From contig JAEYOY010000048.1 of NCBI GenBank assembly GCA_023411215.1, forward strand, positions 1 through 52,729: 52,729 nt of DNA, read 5' to 3'. Of this stretch, positions 35,132 to 44,296 are shown piece by piece. The notes below the pieces were generated by a model. That model was not told where the DNA came from. It made no database searches and worked only from the letters and a program-made list of their open reading frames with translations. How positions within the stretch are numbered: the stretch's first letter is position 1; each line of letters begins with the position of its first letter. This DNA comes from Bacillota bacterium (GTDB taxonomy: Bacteria > Bacillota > Clostridia > Lachnospirales > Lachnospiraceae). A program made the position numbers and the translations under genes.

Positions 35132-35629
35132 TTATCTCAAAATCTGCAGCTTGTCCAGGACAAAATTCTGCCTTTTCTCCATAAGCTTACGTTCTTCGTC
35201 CTCCATATGATCATAACCAAACAGATGAAACATACTATGCGTAGTTAAAAAGGCAAGCTCACGCTTCAAGGAATGACCATATTCCTCTGCCTGTGATATT
35301 GCTCGGTCGATCGATATAACGATATCACCTAATAGAAGATCACCTGTCTCCGGATGAAAATATTCTGCAGCAGCCTCTTCAAGCTCAGAAAAATCTCCCG
35401 GTGTGTGATACTCAATAGCCGGGAAGGATAAGACATCCGTGGGAGCATCAATTCCACGGTATTCCTGATTTATCTGCCTGATTTGTTCATTATCAGTAAG
35501 GAGGATACTAACCTCCGCTTCATATGGGCACTCTTCATAGTCAAGGCATGCTTCCACAACCTTCTTCTCCATAGCCTCAAAATCAAAATCAAACTGATTC
35601 GTTACTTCATAATCAAAGTTGATAGTCAT
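35132..35629 (-). CDS. ybeY: Endoribonuclease YbeY / 16S rRNA maturation factor
   Basis: A zinc-dependent single-strand endoribonuclease used in 16S rRNA 3'-end processing and ribosome quality control. The zinc motif HX3HX5H is intact: HSMFHLFGYDH near residues 131-141. The conserved region QEYRGIDAPTDVLSFP near residue 56 is also diagnostic. 165 residues, normal. It is 21 bp downstream of the PgpH-like gene, as in the B. subtilis yqfF-yqfG order; dgkA, cdd and era do not follow here. Confidence 0.95.
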   Translation of the reverse strand: MTINFDYEVTNQFDFDFEAMEKKVVEACLDYEECPYEAEVSILLTDNEQIRQINQEYRGIDAPTDVLSFPAIEYHTPGDFSELEEAAAEYFHPETGDLLLGDIVISIDRAISQAEEYGHSLKRELAFLTTHSMFHLFGYDHMEDEERKLMEKRQNFVLDKLQILR

Positions 35630-35649
35630 AGGTTCTCACTTTCTATACT

Positions 35650-37083
35650 TTATTGTACTTCAGGGGTGAATTCCTTCTGATAGAAATCCTTTAAAAGCTT
35701 GAAATTCTTTAAGGACAGATTCGCACCATCAAAGGTTCCTTTATCCATTCGCATCTGAAAAATGTTATCTATGATTTTATTGGTGGTAAATTTATGCTCT
35801 TCTGATTTCTCTATGTATTCAATGGTAGATACCACGCTATCAGAAAGCATAACAATAGCTGCCTCTACCGAATTCGGTTTATCGTACTTGATGTTATGCT
35901 CTCTAAGAATTGCCCTTAGTTCCTGTGGAAATGCATAATCCTCCGCAATACGCAGACCTTCTTCGATATAATTTTTGCCGTTCAGCTTCCCAATCTCATG
36001 ATAAAAGCCTCCCGCCATGGCTAACTGCTCGGAAGCTCCTATCAGTCTGGCAGCCCTTGCAGAAAGCTCCCCAATGTATAATGCGTGGGTATAAAGTGCC
36101 TCTGAATGCTGCTTTAGCTTCATCAGCAGCTCATTGGTCGGTGAACAAAGAACATCATAGCTAGAGCTGGTACCGATGATGCGATCCAGATTCGTAGCAG
36201 CCTCCTCCTCTATAGACGACGCAACAGCAGAATTCGTTTCCTCCTGCTCATTGGTTATGCTTTGCATACTTAATTCCAGAAGATTAGCGGTAACCGGAGG
36301 CTCCGTAAACAGGTTTTCTGTTATCACCGGCTCATCTGCTTGAGCCCCCTTATTCATACTGTTAGCAGTTATCAAATCATATAACAGACTTAACAAAAAG
36401 GCAGTAACAAGTACGACTAAGATACTGAATAAAGAATATAGATAATTGTAATTAACCTTGGTGTTAAAGATAAAATTATTAATCACAAAGGAAAGTGTTA
36501 CATTCGTAGAAAGTATAATTACCATTGCATAAATCGTTGTTGTTGTGGATCTTAAGGCACCGGAAAGCAGGTTCATCACTACTCCGATGATCATTATATG
36601 AATCATGATCTCGGGTTGCATAATCTCAGGCTGCGTGGACAAGCTGATGCCCATTACAAAGGACAAACTGAAGTGAAAAAGCAATCCGAGCTTATTATCG
36701 ATGGTCATTGATACCAATAATCCACCAAGCATCCAGAAGCAATAAAGATAAGGCTTAGGAACGGAAAGCAGCAGAACGATGGAACATAGATAGCTAATTG
36801 TAATCAATGTTTTCGCCAGCTTTTTCTCTAGGATAGTATCTAAATTCAGACGGATGTAAAAGGTTGCGACGGTTGTTAAAATCATGGTCAGGATAGCCAC
36901 CTTGGCAATCTCAACACCGGAGGTCTGTTTAATGATACCGGGTAATATAGAAGCAATCATGGATAAAATGGGTAATATGGTAATAAGGATAGAATTCGTA
37001 GGTCTTCTATCCTCTACCGTCGTTGCTATAGTTTTATTATTGATTTCTTCCGTCTCAGTATTGTTATACTTACCTGTTCTCAT
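35650..37083 (-). CDS. Short PgpH-like membrane protein with altered HD domain
   Basis: It sits where B. subtilis has yqfF (pgpH), the 7TM c-di-AMP phosphodiesterase. The 477 residues contain about seven membrane helices (residues 31-240), an acidic linker and a C-terminal HD-type domain, but not the large extracellular 7TMR-HDED domain found in PgpH (about 710 residues). The HD pair is H362-E363 (FYHEIGKL; GAG codon checked), the HVxxG helix is missing, and the usual QHHGT is REHNI. EAAIVMLSDSV keeps the last aspartate (D415). Homology to PgpH is clear; hydrolase activity is doubtful. The start overlaps phoH by 14 bp. Confidence 0.82.
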   Translation of the reverse strand: MRTGKYNNTETEEINNKTIATTVEDRRPTNSILITILPILSMIASILPGIIKQTSGVEIAKVAILTMILTTVATFYIRLNLDTILEKKLAKTLITISYLCSIVLLLSVPKPYLYCFWMLGGLLVSMTIDNKLGLLFHFSLSFVMGISLSTQPEIMQPEIMIHIMIIGVVMNLLSGALRSTTTTIYAMVIILSTNVTLSFVINNFIFNTKVNYNYLYSLFSILVVLVTAFLLSLLYDLITANSMNKGAQADEPVITENLFTEPPVTANLLELSMQSITNEQEETNSAVASSIEEEAATNLDRIIGTSSSYDVLCSPTNELLMKLKQHSEALYTHALYIGELSARAARLIGASEQLAMAGGFYHEIGKLNGKNYIEEGLRIAEDYAFPQELRAILREHNIKYDKPNSVEAAIVMLSDSVVSTIEYIEKSEEHKFTTNKIIDNIFQMRMDKGTFDGANLSLKNFKLLKDFYQKEFTPEVQ

Positions 37084-38155
37084 CTCGGTTTCCCCTGATC
37101 TTTTCGGATTTATAATTAACGCGTTTTATACTCTTGTGCTTATCCTTCTCCGAGGTTTTATTATCAAACCGTTTTAGTCTTTCTTCATAGGAATCATAAG
37201 CCTTTACGATCTTTTGTACCAGTGGATGTCTTACTACATCCTGGCTGGTCAGATATGAGAAGCCGATATCATCAATCTTTCCAAGTACCTTCAGTGCAAC
37301 ATCCAAGCCGGATTTCTGTCCCAGAGGAAGATCCTTTTGGGTCTGGTCACCGGTAATCACTACTTTAGAGCCAAATCCGATTCTCGTTAAGAACATTTTC
37401 ATCTGAGCCGGGGTTGTATTCTGTGCTTCATCCAGAATAATGAAGGCATTCTCTAGGGTTCTGCCTCTCATATACGCAAGAGGTGCAACCTCAATTAACC
37501 CTTTTTCCGAATTCTTTATATAAGCTTCCGGCCCCATAATCTGATATAAGGCGTCATACAAGGGTCGTAGGTAAGGGTCAACCTTACTCTGTAAATCACC
37601 GGGCAAGAAACCAAGCTTCTCACCTGCTTCTATCGCAGGACGTGTCAGGATAATCTTACTTACTTCATCATTCTTAAAAGCAGTAATTCCCATGGCCATA
37701 GCCAGATACGTCTTACCGGTTCCCGCAGGACCCACACCAAAGACAATCATCTTCTTCCGAATCTGATCTACATAGGTCTTCTGACCAAGAGTCTTGGGTT
37801 TGATTGGTTTCCCGCTGATCGTATGACAGATTAGATCCTTATCAATCTCAACAATTGCCCTTTCCTTATCTTCATAGCCTAAAGAAATTGCATAATTAAC
37901 ATTTTGCTCCGTGATCTGGTTCCCACGTTTGGATAGCTCCAAAAGCTGAATAAATACACTTTTCGCCTTGGTAACATCCTCTGCAGCACCAACGACCTTG
38001 ATCTCACCATTTCTGGCTATAATTGTTACATTAAAAGCTCTTTCAATTATCTTAACATATGCGTCAAACCCACCAAATACGTTCTTCTCATGCTCTGCGG
38101 GTATATCAATTATTGTCTCCATTATGCTCATCGGCCGGCTCGATCCTCCACTCAT
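37070..38155 (-). CDS. phoH: PhoH-family ATPase
   Basis: A cytoplasmic P-loop ATPase related to the helicase half of RNA helicases; widespread, often next to ybeY, with a suspected RNA role. Walker A is GPAGTGKTYLAMA near residue 145; Walker B is AFIILDEAQN; the arginine-rich TRIGFGSKVVITGDQTQKDLP segment (in parts) follows. A small N-terminal KH-like domain (residues 10-100) and a lysine-rich tail of about 35 residues extend it to 361. Start choice is uncertain: ATGs at 38155, 38131 and 38122 are all in frame and none has an ideal ribosome-binding site. It overlaps the yqfD end by up to 50 bp. Confidence 0.94.
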   Translation of the reverse strand: MSGGSSRPMSIMETIIDIPAEHEKNVFGGFDAYVKIIERAFNVTIIARNGEIKVVGAAEDVTKAKSVFIQLLELSKRGNQITEQNVNYAISLGYEDKERAIVEIDKDLICHTISGKPIKPKTLGQKTYVDQIRKKMIVFGVGPAGTGKTYLAMAMGITAFKNDEVSKIILTRPAIEAGEKLGFLPGDLQSKVDPYLRPLYDALYQIMGPEAYIKNSEKGLIEVAPLAYMRGRTLENAFIILDEAQNTTPAQMKMFLTRIGFGSKVVITGDQTQKDLPLGQKSGLDVALKVLGKIDDIGFSYLTSQDVVRHPLVQKIVKAYDSYEERLKRFDNKTSEKDKHKSIKRVNYKSEKIRGNRDENR

Positions 38156-39347
38156 TTTCTTGTATTGTTTTGTATTCCCAAGCCGGTTCCTCTACAATAA
38201 TTCTCCCAGTGGTAATACATTTATTATTTTCTATCGTTATTTTAACATTATTCTCTGTAATTAACACTTCATTCCGTATTAATTTGTCAAAATATCTTTT
38301 TAGATGTTCCTTTGCAATGGACTGTGCTTCTTCCTTAGTATATTTTCTCTTTTCCTCAAAGTATTCTCTTGTCTGAATCTCTCCAAAACGGAAAGGAAGA
38401 TAAAAGCTATCGGTAATATGAAGCGTTTTTTCGTTTACAATTATATCATATATGCCATAGGAATTACTAGGATTATATAAAAATAATTTTTTCTCAAAAA
38501 GGGTAATATAATAGCCTTTTTTGGACTTTCCGGAGTAGTTTTTATATGTATAATTCATTGAAAAAACATCCTTATAATCATAATAGGAGCTGCAGCGGAC
38601 ATCGGCATCCGCGACCACCGGCTCCCTACTGAGCTCTACACCAAAGTCATCCATAATTGTATTAATGCCGGATACAAGGATATCTCCTTTCTTAACCACA
38701 TCCCCAATCTTCACCATCGGAGTCCCGGACCTTGTAATAATATTCTTAACGATGGCATCCTTCGTTGCAATCATATGACTTGGTTCTATTGCAGGCTTTG
38801 CAGGAGCCGGCATATTGGTCTCTGTTAATTTGATAATAAGTCTGGTACCCCGAATTTCAGCAGATACCCAGCCGATATCCTTATAGGTCAGACGGATTGT
38901 CTCTTCGATCTCCTGGCAATCCACTCTCTTCTTCTGAATTCCGGTATACACCTGATTCTCATTCAGAAACTTAATCATAGTCTCCGGCGTATATTTGGAT
39001 CCACCCAGAATACTGATATCCCAGATATTCAGAGACATTATGTAGATTAGTAGTACACAGATGACGGCACCTGCAAAGAAGCCGATCCGCTTTCGATAGC
39101 GGTGTAGGATGAATACAAGACCTCTTTTCCTCTTAATCTTTGGGACAATCTTCGTCTTTCTGGCAATCGGCTTAAGCTTCTTATAATTGCGTGCCAGAAT
39201 GCAGAACTGATAGCCTTCGTCTACTTGAATGAGGTTCCAGATAAAGATCTGTTTATTACAGCACAAATTAATAAAGCGTTCGGGCGCGGTACCACTAATC
39301 TGTACCCAAAGGATACCTCTGATCCAGTTCAGCAGTTTTATTAGCAT
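38106..39347 (-). CDS. yqfD: Sporulation protein YqfD
   Basis: YqfD is a sigma-E-controlled membrane protein of sporulating Firmicutes whose exact role is unknown. The 413-residue product has a basic N-terminal domain (residues 1-90), one membrane helix (IGFFAGAVICVLLIYIMSLNIW in parts, near 93-113) followed by ISILGGSKYTPETMIKFL, a POTRA-like fold, and an outer domain containing GTPMVKIGDVVKKGDILVSG (near residue 205). This pattern is diagnostic. It lies 30 bp after yqfC and overlaps phoH, as in B. subtilis. Confidence 0.92.
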   Translation of the reverse strand: MLIKLLNWIRGILWVQISGTAPERFINLCCNKQIFIWNLIQVDEGYQFCILARNYKKLKPIARKTKIVPKIKRKRGLVFILHRYRKRIGFFAGAVICVLLIYIMSLNIWDISILGGSKYTPETMIKFLNENQVYTGIQKKRVDCQEIEETIRLTYKDIGWVSAEIRGTRLIIKLTETNMPAPAKPAIEPSHMIATKDAIVKNIITRSGTPMVKIGDVVKKGDILVSGINTIMDDFGVELSREPVVADADVRCSSYYDYKDVFSMNYTYKNYSGKSKKGYYITLFEKKLFLYNPSNSYGIYDIIVNEKTLHITDSFYLPFRFGEIQTREYFEEKRKYTKEEAQSIAKEHLKRYFDKLIRNEVLITENNVKITIENNKCITTGRIIVEEPAWEYKTIQENEWRIEPADEHNGDNN

Positions 39348-39377
39348 TGGATTCCCTCCCAGTTGATATTTATTCCA

Positions 39378-39743
39378 TCATTGGTAGTAGATCGCTTGGA
39401 TATAACCGGTCACTCTCATCTCATCCTCTGTAAAATAAAGAATATTGAGTTGTTTACCCTCAATGCATACCCGGCATTGCTTTGTCTGCACCTTAATCAG
39501 ATTACCGTTATATTCAATAATGCCCTTATAATTCTCTACACATATCTCATTTCTTCCGGTAGCTGTTATAATAGGAGCTCCTGCTAGTATATCAGCCGGT
39601 AGCCCCATCCGATTCGATATCTCCTCCATGAAGGAATTTCTCTGTTCCATTCTGTTCTTCTTTTTCTGGTCAAGTCCTGCATAGAGTGTATTCTTCGCAT
39701 CCTTCTTAAATTGCTTGTGGGATGATTTCAGGCGATCCTTCAT
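39378..39743 (-). CDS. yqfC: Sporulation protein YqfC (YabP/YqfC family)
   Basis: A small mother-cell sporulation protein conserved in endospore formers. The 121 residues carry the family pattern: NRMGLPADILAGAPIITATG, ENYKGIIEYNGNLIKV and a C-terminal beta-rich part ending in YIQAIYY. The basic N-terminal 30 residues (KDAKNTLYAGLDQKKKNRME in part) are longer than in many homologues. A strong GGGAGG lies 6 bases before the ATG. It is the first gene of yqfC-yqfD-phoH-pgpH-like-ybeY. A sigma-E promoter is expected upstream, but I could not place one with confidence. Confidence 0.9.
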   Translation of the reverse strand: MKDRLKSSHKQFKKDAKNTLYAGLDQKKKNRMEQRNSFMEEISNRMGLPADILAGAPIITATGRNEICVENYKGIIEYNGNLIKVQTKQCRVCIEGKQLNILYFTEDEMRVTGYIQAIYYQ

Positions 39744-40020
39744 ACATTACCTCCCTTAAATAAAGCCATAACAAACTATATTTCATATGATACCGACCGG
39801 GCAAATTGAACTTACCTAATATAGCATGTATTCAAATTCTTATACTTTGTATCGCTGGCTTTCATAGATAATATATGAAAATATCAGAATTAGTAGACTA
39901 AATCAGAGGGATTATAGATTCTTAAAAAATTGTGTACTTGAGGATGGGTAAAAACCTCCTTTGATATTTTTTTCACCCGGATGATCGGTTACAAGATCAT
40001 ATCCATAGATACTGTTTCCG
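39744..40020. other. Intergenic stretch upstream of yqfC
   Basis: No intact gene. It should carry the yqfC promoter on the minus strand. The right end (from about 39990) joins the transposase-like remnant listed next: in the second plus-strand frame the bases just before 40021 read IDTVSDG, which fits the region before ELECD if one frameshift is allowed. Confidence 0.45.
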
Positions 40021-40161
40021 ATGGCTGAAGGTGAATTAGAGTGTGATATTTGGGGAGAAATCAAAACAAGAGTCTATTACTGTGACCCGAATTGCTCATG
40101 GCAAAAAGGTATGATGCATATGAAAAGCTTGAAATTTATAATGGCTTTTGCCTTATTATAG
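40021..40161 (+). pseudogene. Remnant of a DDE (IS30-like) transposase
   Basis: The 46-codon frame reads ELECDIWGEIKTRVYYCDPNCSWQKG and on (shown here split: ELECDIWGEIK, TRVYYCDPNCSWQKG). IS30-family transposases have a similar segment, DNGxEF followed by vYYxxPYxSWqKG and then ENxNxLIRrfxPKG. Just upstream, in the next frame, IDTVSDG could supply the second catalytic aspartate, so at least one frameshift separates the parts. No N-terminal domain, inverted repeats or ribosome-binding site were found. A decayed insertion between yqfC and the chemosensory operon is the best reading; family assignment is tentative. Confidence 0.4.
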
Positions 40162-40260
40162 ATTGATGAATGATAAAATGTTAAGCAAAAAAATGGCGTT
40201 TAGTCCTGCATTTATACGGATTCAGAAACGCTGGAAGTTAGTATTACAAAATTTTTAAGA

Positions 40261-40301
40261 ACAGAAAGCCTATAGACCACGAAGGTATATAGGCATTCTG
40301 T
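40261..40301 (-). terminator. Hairpin after the chemosensory operon
   Basis: ACAGAAAGCCTATA (40261-40274) pairs with TATAGGCATTCTGT (40288-40301) with one mismatch. On the minus strand it lies 81 bp after the last gene of the operon and is followed by a U-rich stretch (TTCTTAAAAATTTT). Probable terminator. Confidence 0.6.
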
Positions 40302-40381
40302 AAAGAATTTATTCTGGTATAAAATCAGTAATAAGCCGATTGAAGCATTTCAAATGCTTTTGTAAGTTTATACTATTCTAC

Positions 40382-40774
40382 TTAAATTAATTCTAGATTT
40401 TGCAGTACTTGAGTTAATTTAACTATGTCAATAGGCTTGGCAGCATACGCATTGCATCCGATATCAAAGGCATTTTGAACAAATTGTGTTTCAGCAAGTG
40501 CCGTAGTCATAATTACCTTTGAACGTTTCTCAGGAGTTATATTCTTTTGTATTTCATAATCTCTTATACTTTTAAGTACCTTTACTCCATCTACCTTAGG
40601 CATCATAATGTCTAAGCAAATAAGATCATAGGGCCTATTATCCTTGATTGAGATCAGGAAAGCATCTAAAGCTTCCAATCCGTCTACAACCAAGTCACAG
40701 TCCCCGTATTGAGATAGGAACTTAAATAAAAATTTTCTGCTATTTAAGTCGTCCTCAGCTATAAGTATTCTCAT
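40382..40774 (-). CDS. Stand-alone response-regulator receiver domain
   Basis: A 130-residue CheY-like protein consisting only of a receiver domain. The acidic pair E7-D8-D9, phosphoacceptor D55 (LICLDIMMPK), the Thr of MTTA and the lysine of AKPI are all present, so it should accept phosphate. There is no output domain. It lies 52 bp after the hybrid kinase gene and is the natural last partner of that kinase's C-terminal HPt domain. It could instead act on a target outside the window, for example a diguanylate cyclase or motor protein. Confidence 0.92.
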   Translation of the reverse strand: MRILIAEDDLNSRKFLFKFLSQYGDCDLVVDGLEALDAFLISIKDNRPYDLICLDIMMPKVDGVKVLKSIRDYEIQKNITPEKRSKVIMTTALAETQFVQNAFDIGCNAYAAKPIDIVKLTQVLQNLELI

Positions 40775-40826
40775 ATATATTCTCCTCTTTTCAAATATAT
40801 TTTTATATTGATAGTTCTTAATAAAA

Positions 40827-43800
40827 CTATAAATGATACTCGTTATAGATTTTAATCTCCGACTTTAACCGTTCAAAGCAGGTTGCAATCTCCTCTAAAT
40901 TCGATTTTCTGGCTGCTAATTCTATTCGAAAAGCTGAGTCTTTAATATCCATGGCATCTATTTCAATAGACCGACTCTTGATATCATGTGCCATGTTTTC
41001 AATAAGCATGATATCATTATTCTTGATAGAGTAAGCAATTACTTTAATATCCTCCATAATCTCATTCAAATTCAGGGCAATTGTTTCTCTGGAAACTACT
41101 ACCTTTGTATCGAATACAGTAACATTATCACCTTCCGCTAATAACAATTCATTGTCATACTGTTCATGAGTTTCTGTCAATTGATCGATTAAGTAGTATA
41201 GTTCATTCATTTGAATGGGCTTTGCTATGTAGCCATCAAATCCCAAGGCCAAGAATCTTTCTTTATCACCATGGAGAGCATAAGCAGTAACTGCTATGAT
41301 TGGAGTATGATTTAATGCATTGTTACACTCTATCCCATGCAATTTCTTGTTGGTGTCTACTCCATTCAACTCCGGCATTTGTATATCCATCAGAATAATA
41401 TCGTATTTATGCTGTTCGAACAATGCGATTGCTTCTAAACCATTATTCGCTGTATCAATTATGTGCCCTTTTTCTACAAGCATTTTCAGAACAACTTTTT
41501 GGTTTATCAAATCATCTTCTACCAGCAATATTGCAAGTTGTCTTAACGGCTTTGATATTTTGGCTATCCAATTCATTTTATGCTCTATATCATAGCCTTT
41601 CTTAAATTTGAGATTAAAGTAAAAAGAACTGCCCTTACCTTTTTCACTATCAAAGCCAATTATTCCTCCCATCAGCTCGATTAGATTCTTGGATATCGCC
41701 AGCCCTAAACCTGATCCGCCATATTTCTTCGTGAATGAATTTTCAAGTTGGCTGAAGCTCTGAAACAACTTCTCTTTATCCTCCGAAGCGATGCCTATGC
41801 CCGTATCTGACACTGTAAATTTTAATTCTACCTCTTCTTCTACAACGGATATGCTTTTAACTGATAAAGAAATATTACCTCTTTCTGTAAACTTGATAGC
41901 ATTGCTTATAAGATTATTTAATATCTGACGGATCCGGTTTGGATCCCCTATTAAAAATTGTGGTATCCCGGAAGAAAAGGTATAATTTAGCTCAAGTCCC
42001 TTCTCATTAATGCGTTGAGCATGGGTCTTAACAACTTCTTCTATTAACTCCTTGATATCAAAGTTAATATTTTCGATAGAAACCTTACCTGCCTCCATCT
42101 TTGAGAAATCTAATATGTCATTAATAATTTTTAACAGAGAGTTGGCACATACCTTAGCCGTTATGAGATTATCCTTCTGTTCTTCTGATAGTTCTGTTAA
42201 CAGAGTTAGATCAACCATACCAACGATTCCGTTGATCGGTGTGCGAATTTCATGACTCATATTTGCTAAGAACTCACTTTTCGCTTTATTTGCTGATTCA
42301 GCTATATCTTTCGCGGTTATGAGCTTTCGTTCGGATTCTTTAATATGGGTTATATCAGTGATTATTGTTACGATATCGTCTTCTTTTGGACTATATATGG
42401 CTATTGAAAGCCATTTATTAAATTCTTCAGAATATACTTCATCAATCTGAACATTCTCTCCTTTAAACAGCTTCAATGAAAACCGGTTAATGTCATCTAC
42501 GAGAAGATCCACATTATTATGGAAGATATCGGAATGAAGCTTTCCAACAACATTTACATTGGACAAGTTAAATAATTTAAGAAATGCATCGTTAACCTCA
42601 ACAAATTGAAGATTGTTAGCCTTATGATTGTTATCATAAAGTAATTTGTAATACGCATAGCCTGTTTTCATATTCATGAATAAGGAACGGTATTTGATAT
42701 GGTTGACCAATATCTTTTTCTCAGTCTCTTTCCGTTCGGTAATATCTCTGACTACGCTAAAAATAATACGTTTAGTACCAATAAAAGTACCCTGAGAGCT
42801 TATTTCCACATGAAATGTACTTCCATTTTTGCGACGATGTACAGCCTCAAAGAAGATACCACTTTCGTTGGCTTGTTCCAATTGGTGGTCCGTATAACCC
42901 CAATTCTCTCTTATACTTCTAATATTCATAGAATATAATTCATCCTTCGTGTAGCCGTAGGCATCAATCGCTGCCTCGTTTGCTTCGATGATGTTTCCAT
43001 CCAAATCAAGAAATAATATGATATCTCTGGCATTATCGATCACCTTACGATACCGTTTTAATTCTTCTTCTGTTTCTTTACGATCCGTAATGTCATAGAT
43101 AGAACCAATATATCCTTCAAAGTTATTATTCAAGTCATAATATGGAGCGCCAATAACCAGACACCAACGATATACACCATCATATCGAAGTATGCGACAT
43201 TCCATTTGATAACTCTCCATCTTTCTGACGGAATTTGTTCTAACACGAACAAATTCATCCAAATCTTCCGGATGGATAATATTAGCCCAGCCATAACCCG
43301 AAGTATCCTCGAGTGTACATCCGGTAAAGTCATTCCATACTCTATTGACGTAGGTACATTCTATTTTTTCGTTTGTTTTCCATACCAAAGAAGGAATCTG
43401 TTCGAGAATATTGTTACTATAATCTCGGGATCGGATAATCTCTAGCTCTTTATTTTTACTATCGGTAATATCAAGAAGAGTTATTATTGTTTTTTTCTTT
43501 CCACCATCAGAAATTGGTGTTATGCTTGCTTTGAAGCAAAAATCTCTATTCCTTTCGTCTACAACAAGTGTCTTTTGAAATTCAATATTACTTGTTCCTT
43601 CTCCATGTTTAATAGACAAATTGATTGCTTTTCGAAGATCACAATTCTCGCATTTTGTTCCATAACCACATCCACGCTTACTCTCATAACTATTAAGGCA
43701 GCTAAAGCTATCCCCAAAATGCTTACCACAGACCTGATCTTTATTTTTGTTTATGTAAAGCAAAGCTGCGTCATTTACTTCTACAATATTTGCTTTTTCA

Positions 43801-44288
43801 TCCAGCATGATCATTCCAACCGGAGCATATTTCAATATTGCTTTAAGATTATTTCTTTCGCTTAATTGCTCATTCTCCAACGTTTTTAACCCGGTAATAT
43901 CACGGAGTACGATTACCGCTCCAATCATTGAGCCGTTATCTTTTTTTACGGGTGAACAAGAGGCTGATACGTATTTCACGCTTCCATTTATTGTAGTTAT
44001 TATGGTATTATGCTCAAGACCTGTAATCGCATCATTTTCAATCGCTTTTTTAATCGGATCATAAATTCTTTGTTTTGTATCGAGGTTTGTAAAATTAAAA
44101 ACATGATGAAAGTCTTGTCCAATTACATCCTTTGCACTTAATTCAATTATTTCTTCTGATGATCGATTTAGGTATGTGATTCTTCCTCCTAAATCTGTAG
44201 TTATAATACCGTCACCAATACAGGATAAGGTAGCAGCTGTAAACTCTGCATATTGACTGGCCTCAATTTTATTATGCATCTTTATCAC
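40827..44288 (-). CDS. Soluble multi-PAS hybrid histidine kinase with receiver and HPt
   Basis: The 1153-residue protein has no membrane helix. Order: PAS units at about residues 15-135, 145-275, 290-402, 412-520 and a weaker one at 530-650; HisKA with H679 (ANMSHEIRTPINGIVG); HATPase with NRIRQILNNLISNAIKF, DTGIGI and GGSGLGLAISK; a receiver with D968 (ILMDIQMPELNG); and a C-terminal HPt with H1101 (MAHDIKSRSIEIDAM). It thus holds a whole His-Asp-His relay. PAS2 contains four cysteines (C197, C207, C213, C216) that could bind a metal or Fe-S cluster. The gene follows cheD by 8 bp, so it is part of the che operon. Confidence 0.93.
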   Translation of the reverse strand: MIKMHNKIEASQYAEFTAATLSCIGDGIITTDLGGRITYLNRSSEEIIELSAKDVIGQDFHHVFNFTNLDTKQRIYDPIKKAIENDAITGLEHNTIITTINGSVKYVSASCSPVKKDNGSMIGAVIVLRDITGLKTLENEQLSERNNLKAILKYAPVGMIMLDEKANIVEVNDAALLYINKNKDQVCGKHFGDSFSCLNSYESKRGCGYGTKCENCDLRKAINLSIKHGEGTSNIEFQKTLVVDERNRDFCFKASITPISDGGKKKTIITLLDITDSKNKELEIIRSRDYSNNILEQIPSLVWKTNEKIECTYVNRVWNDFTGCTLEDTSGYGWANIIHPEDLDEFVRVRTNSVRKMESYQMECRILRYDGVYRWCLVIGAPYYDLNNNFEGYIGSIYDITDRKETEEELKRYRKVIDNARDIILFLDLDGNIIEANEAAIDAYGYTKDELYSMNIRSIRENWGYTDHQLEQANESGIFFEAVHRRKNGSTFHVEISSQGTFIGTKRIIFSVVRDITERKETEKKILVNHIKYRSLFMNMKTGYAYYKLLYDNNHKANNLQFVEVNDAFLKLFNLSNVNVVGKLHSDIFHNNVDLLVDDINRFSLKLFKGENVQIDEVYSEEFNKWLSIAIYSPKEDDIVTIITDITHIKESERKLITAKDIAESANKAKSEFLANMSHEIRTPINGIVGMVDLTLLTELSEEQKDNLITAKVCANSLLKIINDILDFSKMEAGKVSIENINFDIKELIEEVVKTHAQRINEKGLELNYTFSSGIPQFLIGDPNRIRQILNNLISNAIKFTERGNISLSVKSISVVEEEVELKFTVSDTGIGIASEDKEKLFQSFSQLENSFTKKYGGSGLGLAISKNLIELMGGIIGFDSEKGKGSSFYFNLKFKKGYDIEHKMNWIAKISKPLRQLAILLVEDDLINQKVVLKMLVEKGHIIDTANNGLEAIALFEQHKYDIILMDIQMPELNGVDTNKKLHGIECNNALNHTPIIAVTAYALHGDKERFLALGFDGYIAKPIQMNELYYLIDQLTETHEQYDNELLLAEGDNVTVFDTKVVVSRETIALNLNEIMEDIKVIAYSIKNNDIMLIENMAHDIKSRSIEIDAMDIKDSAFRIELAARKSNLEEIATCFERLKSEIKIYNEYHL

Positions 44289-44296
44289 CGCTTTCT

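Noticed and set aside
39744..39850. Sigma-E promoter for yqfC
   Set aside because: ATACA-like -10 matches exist, but no -35 at the right spacing was good enough to report.
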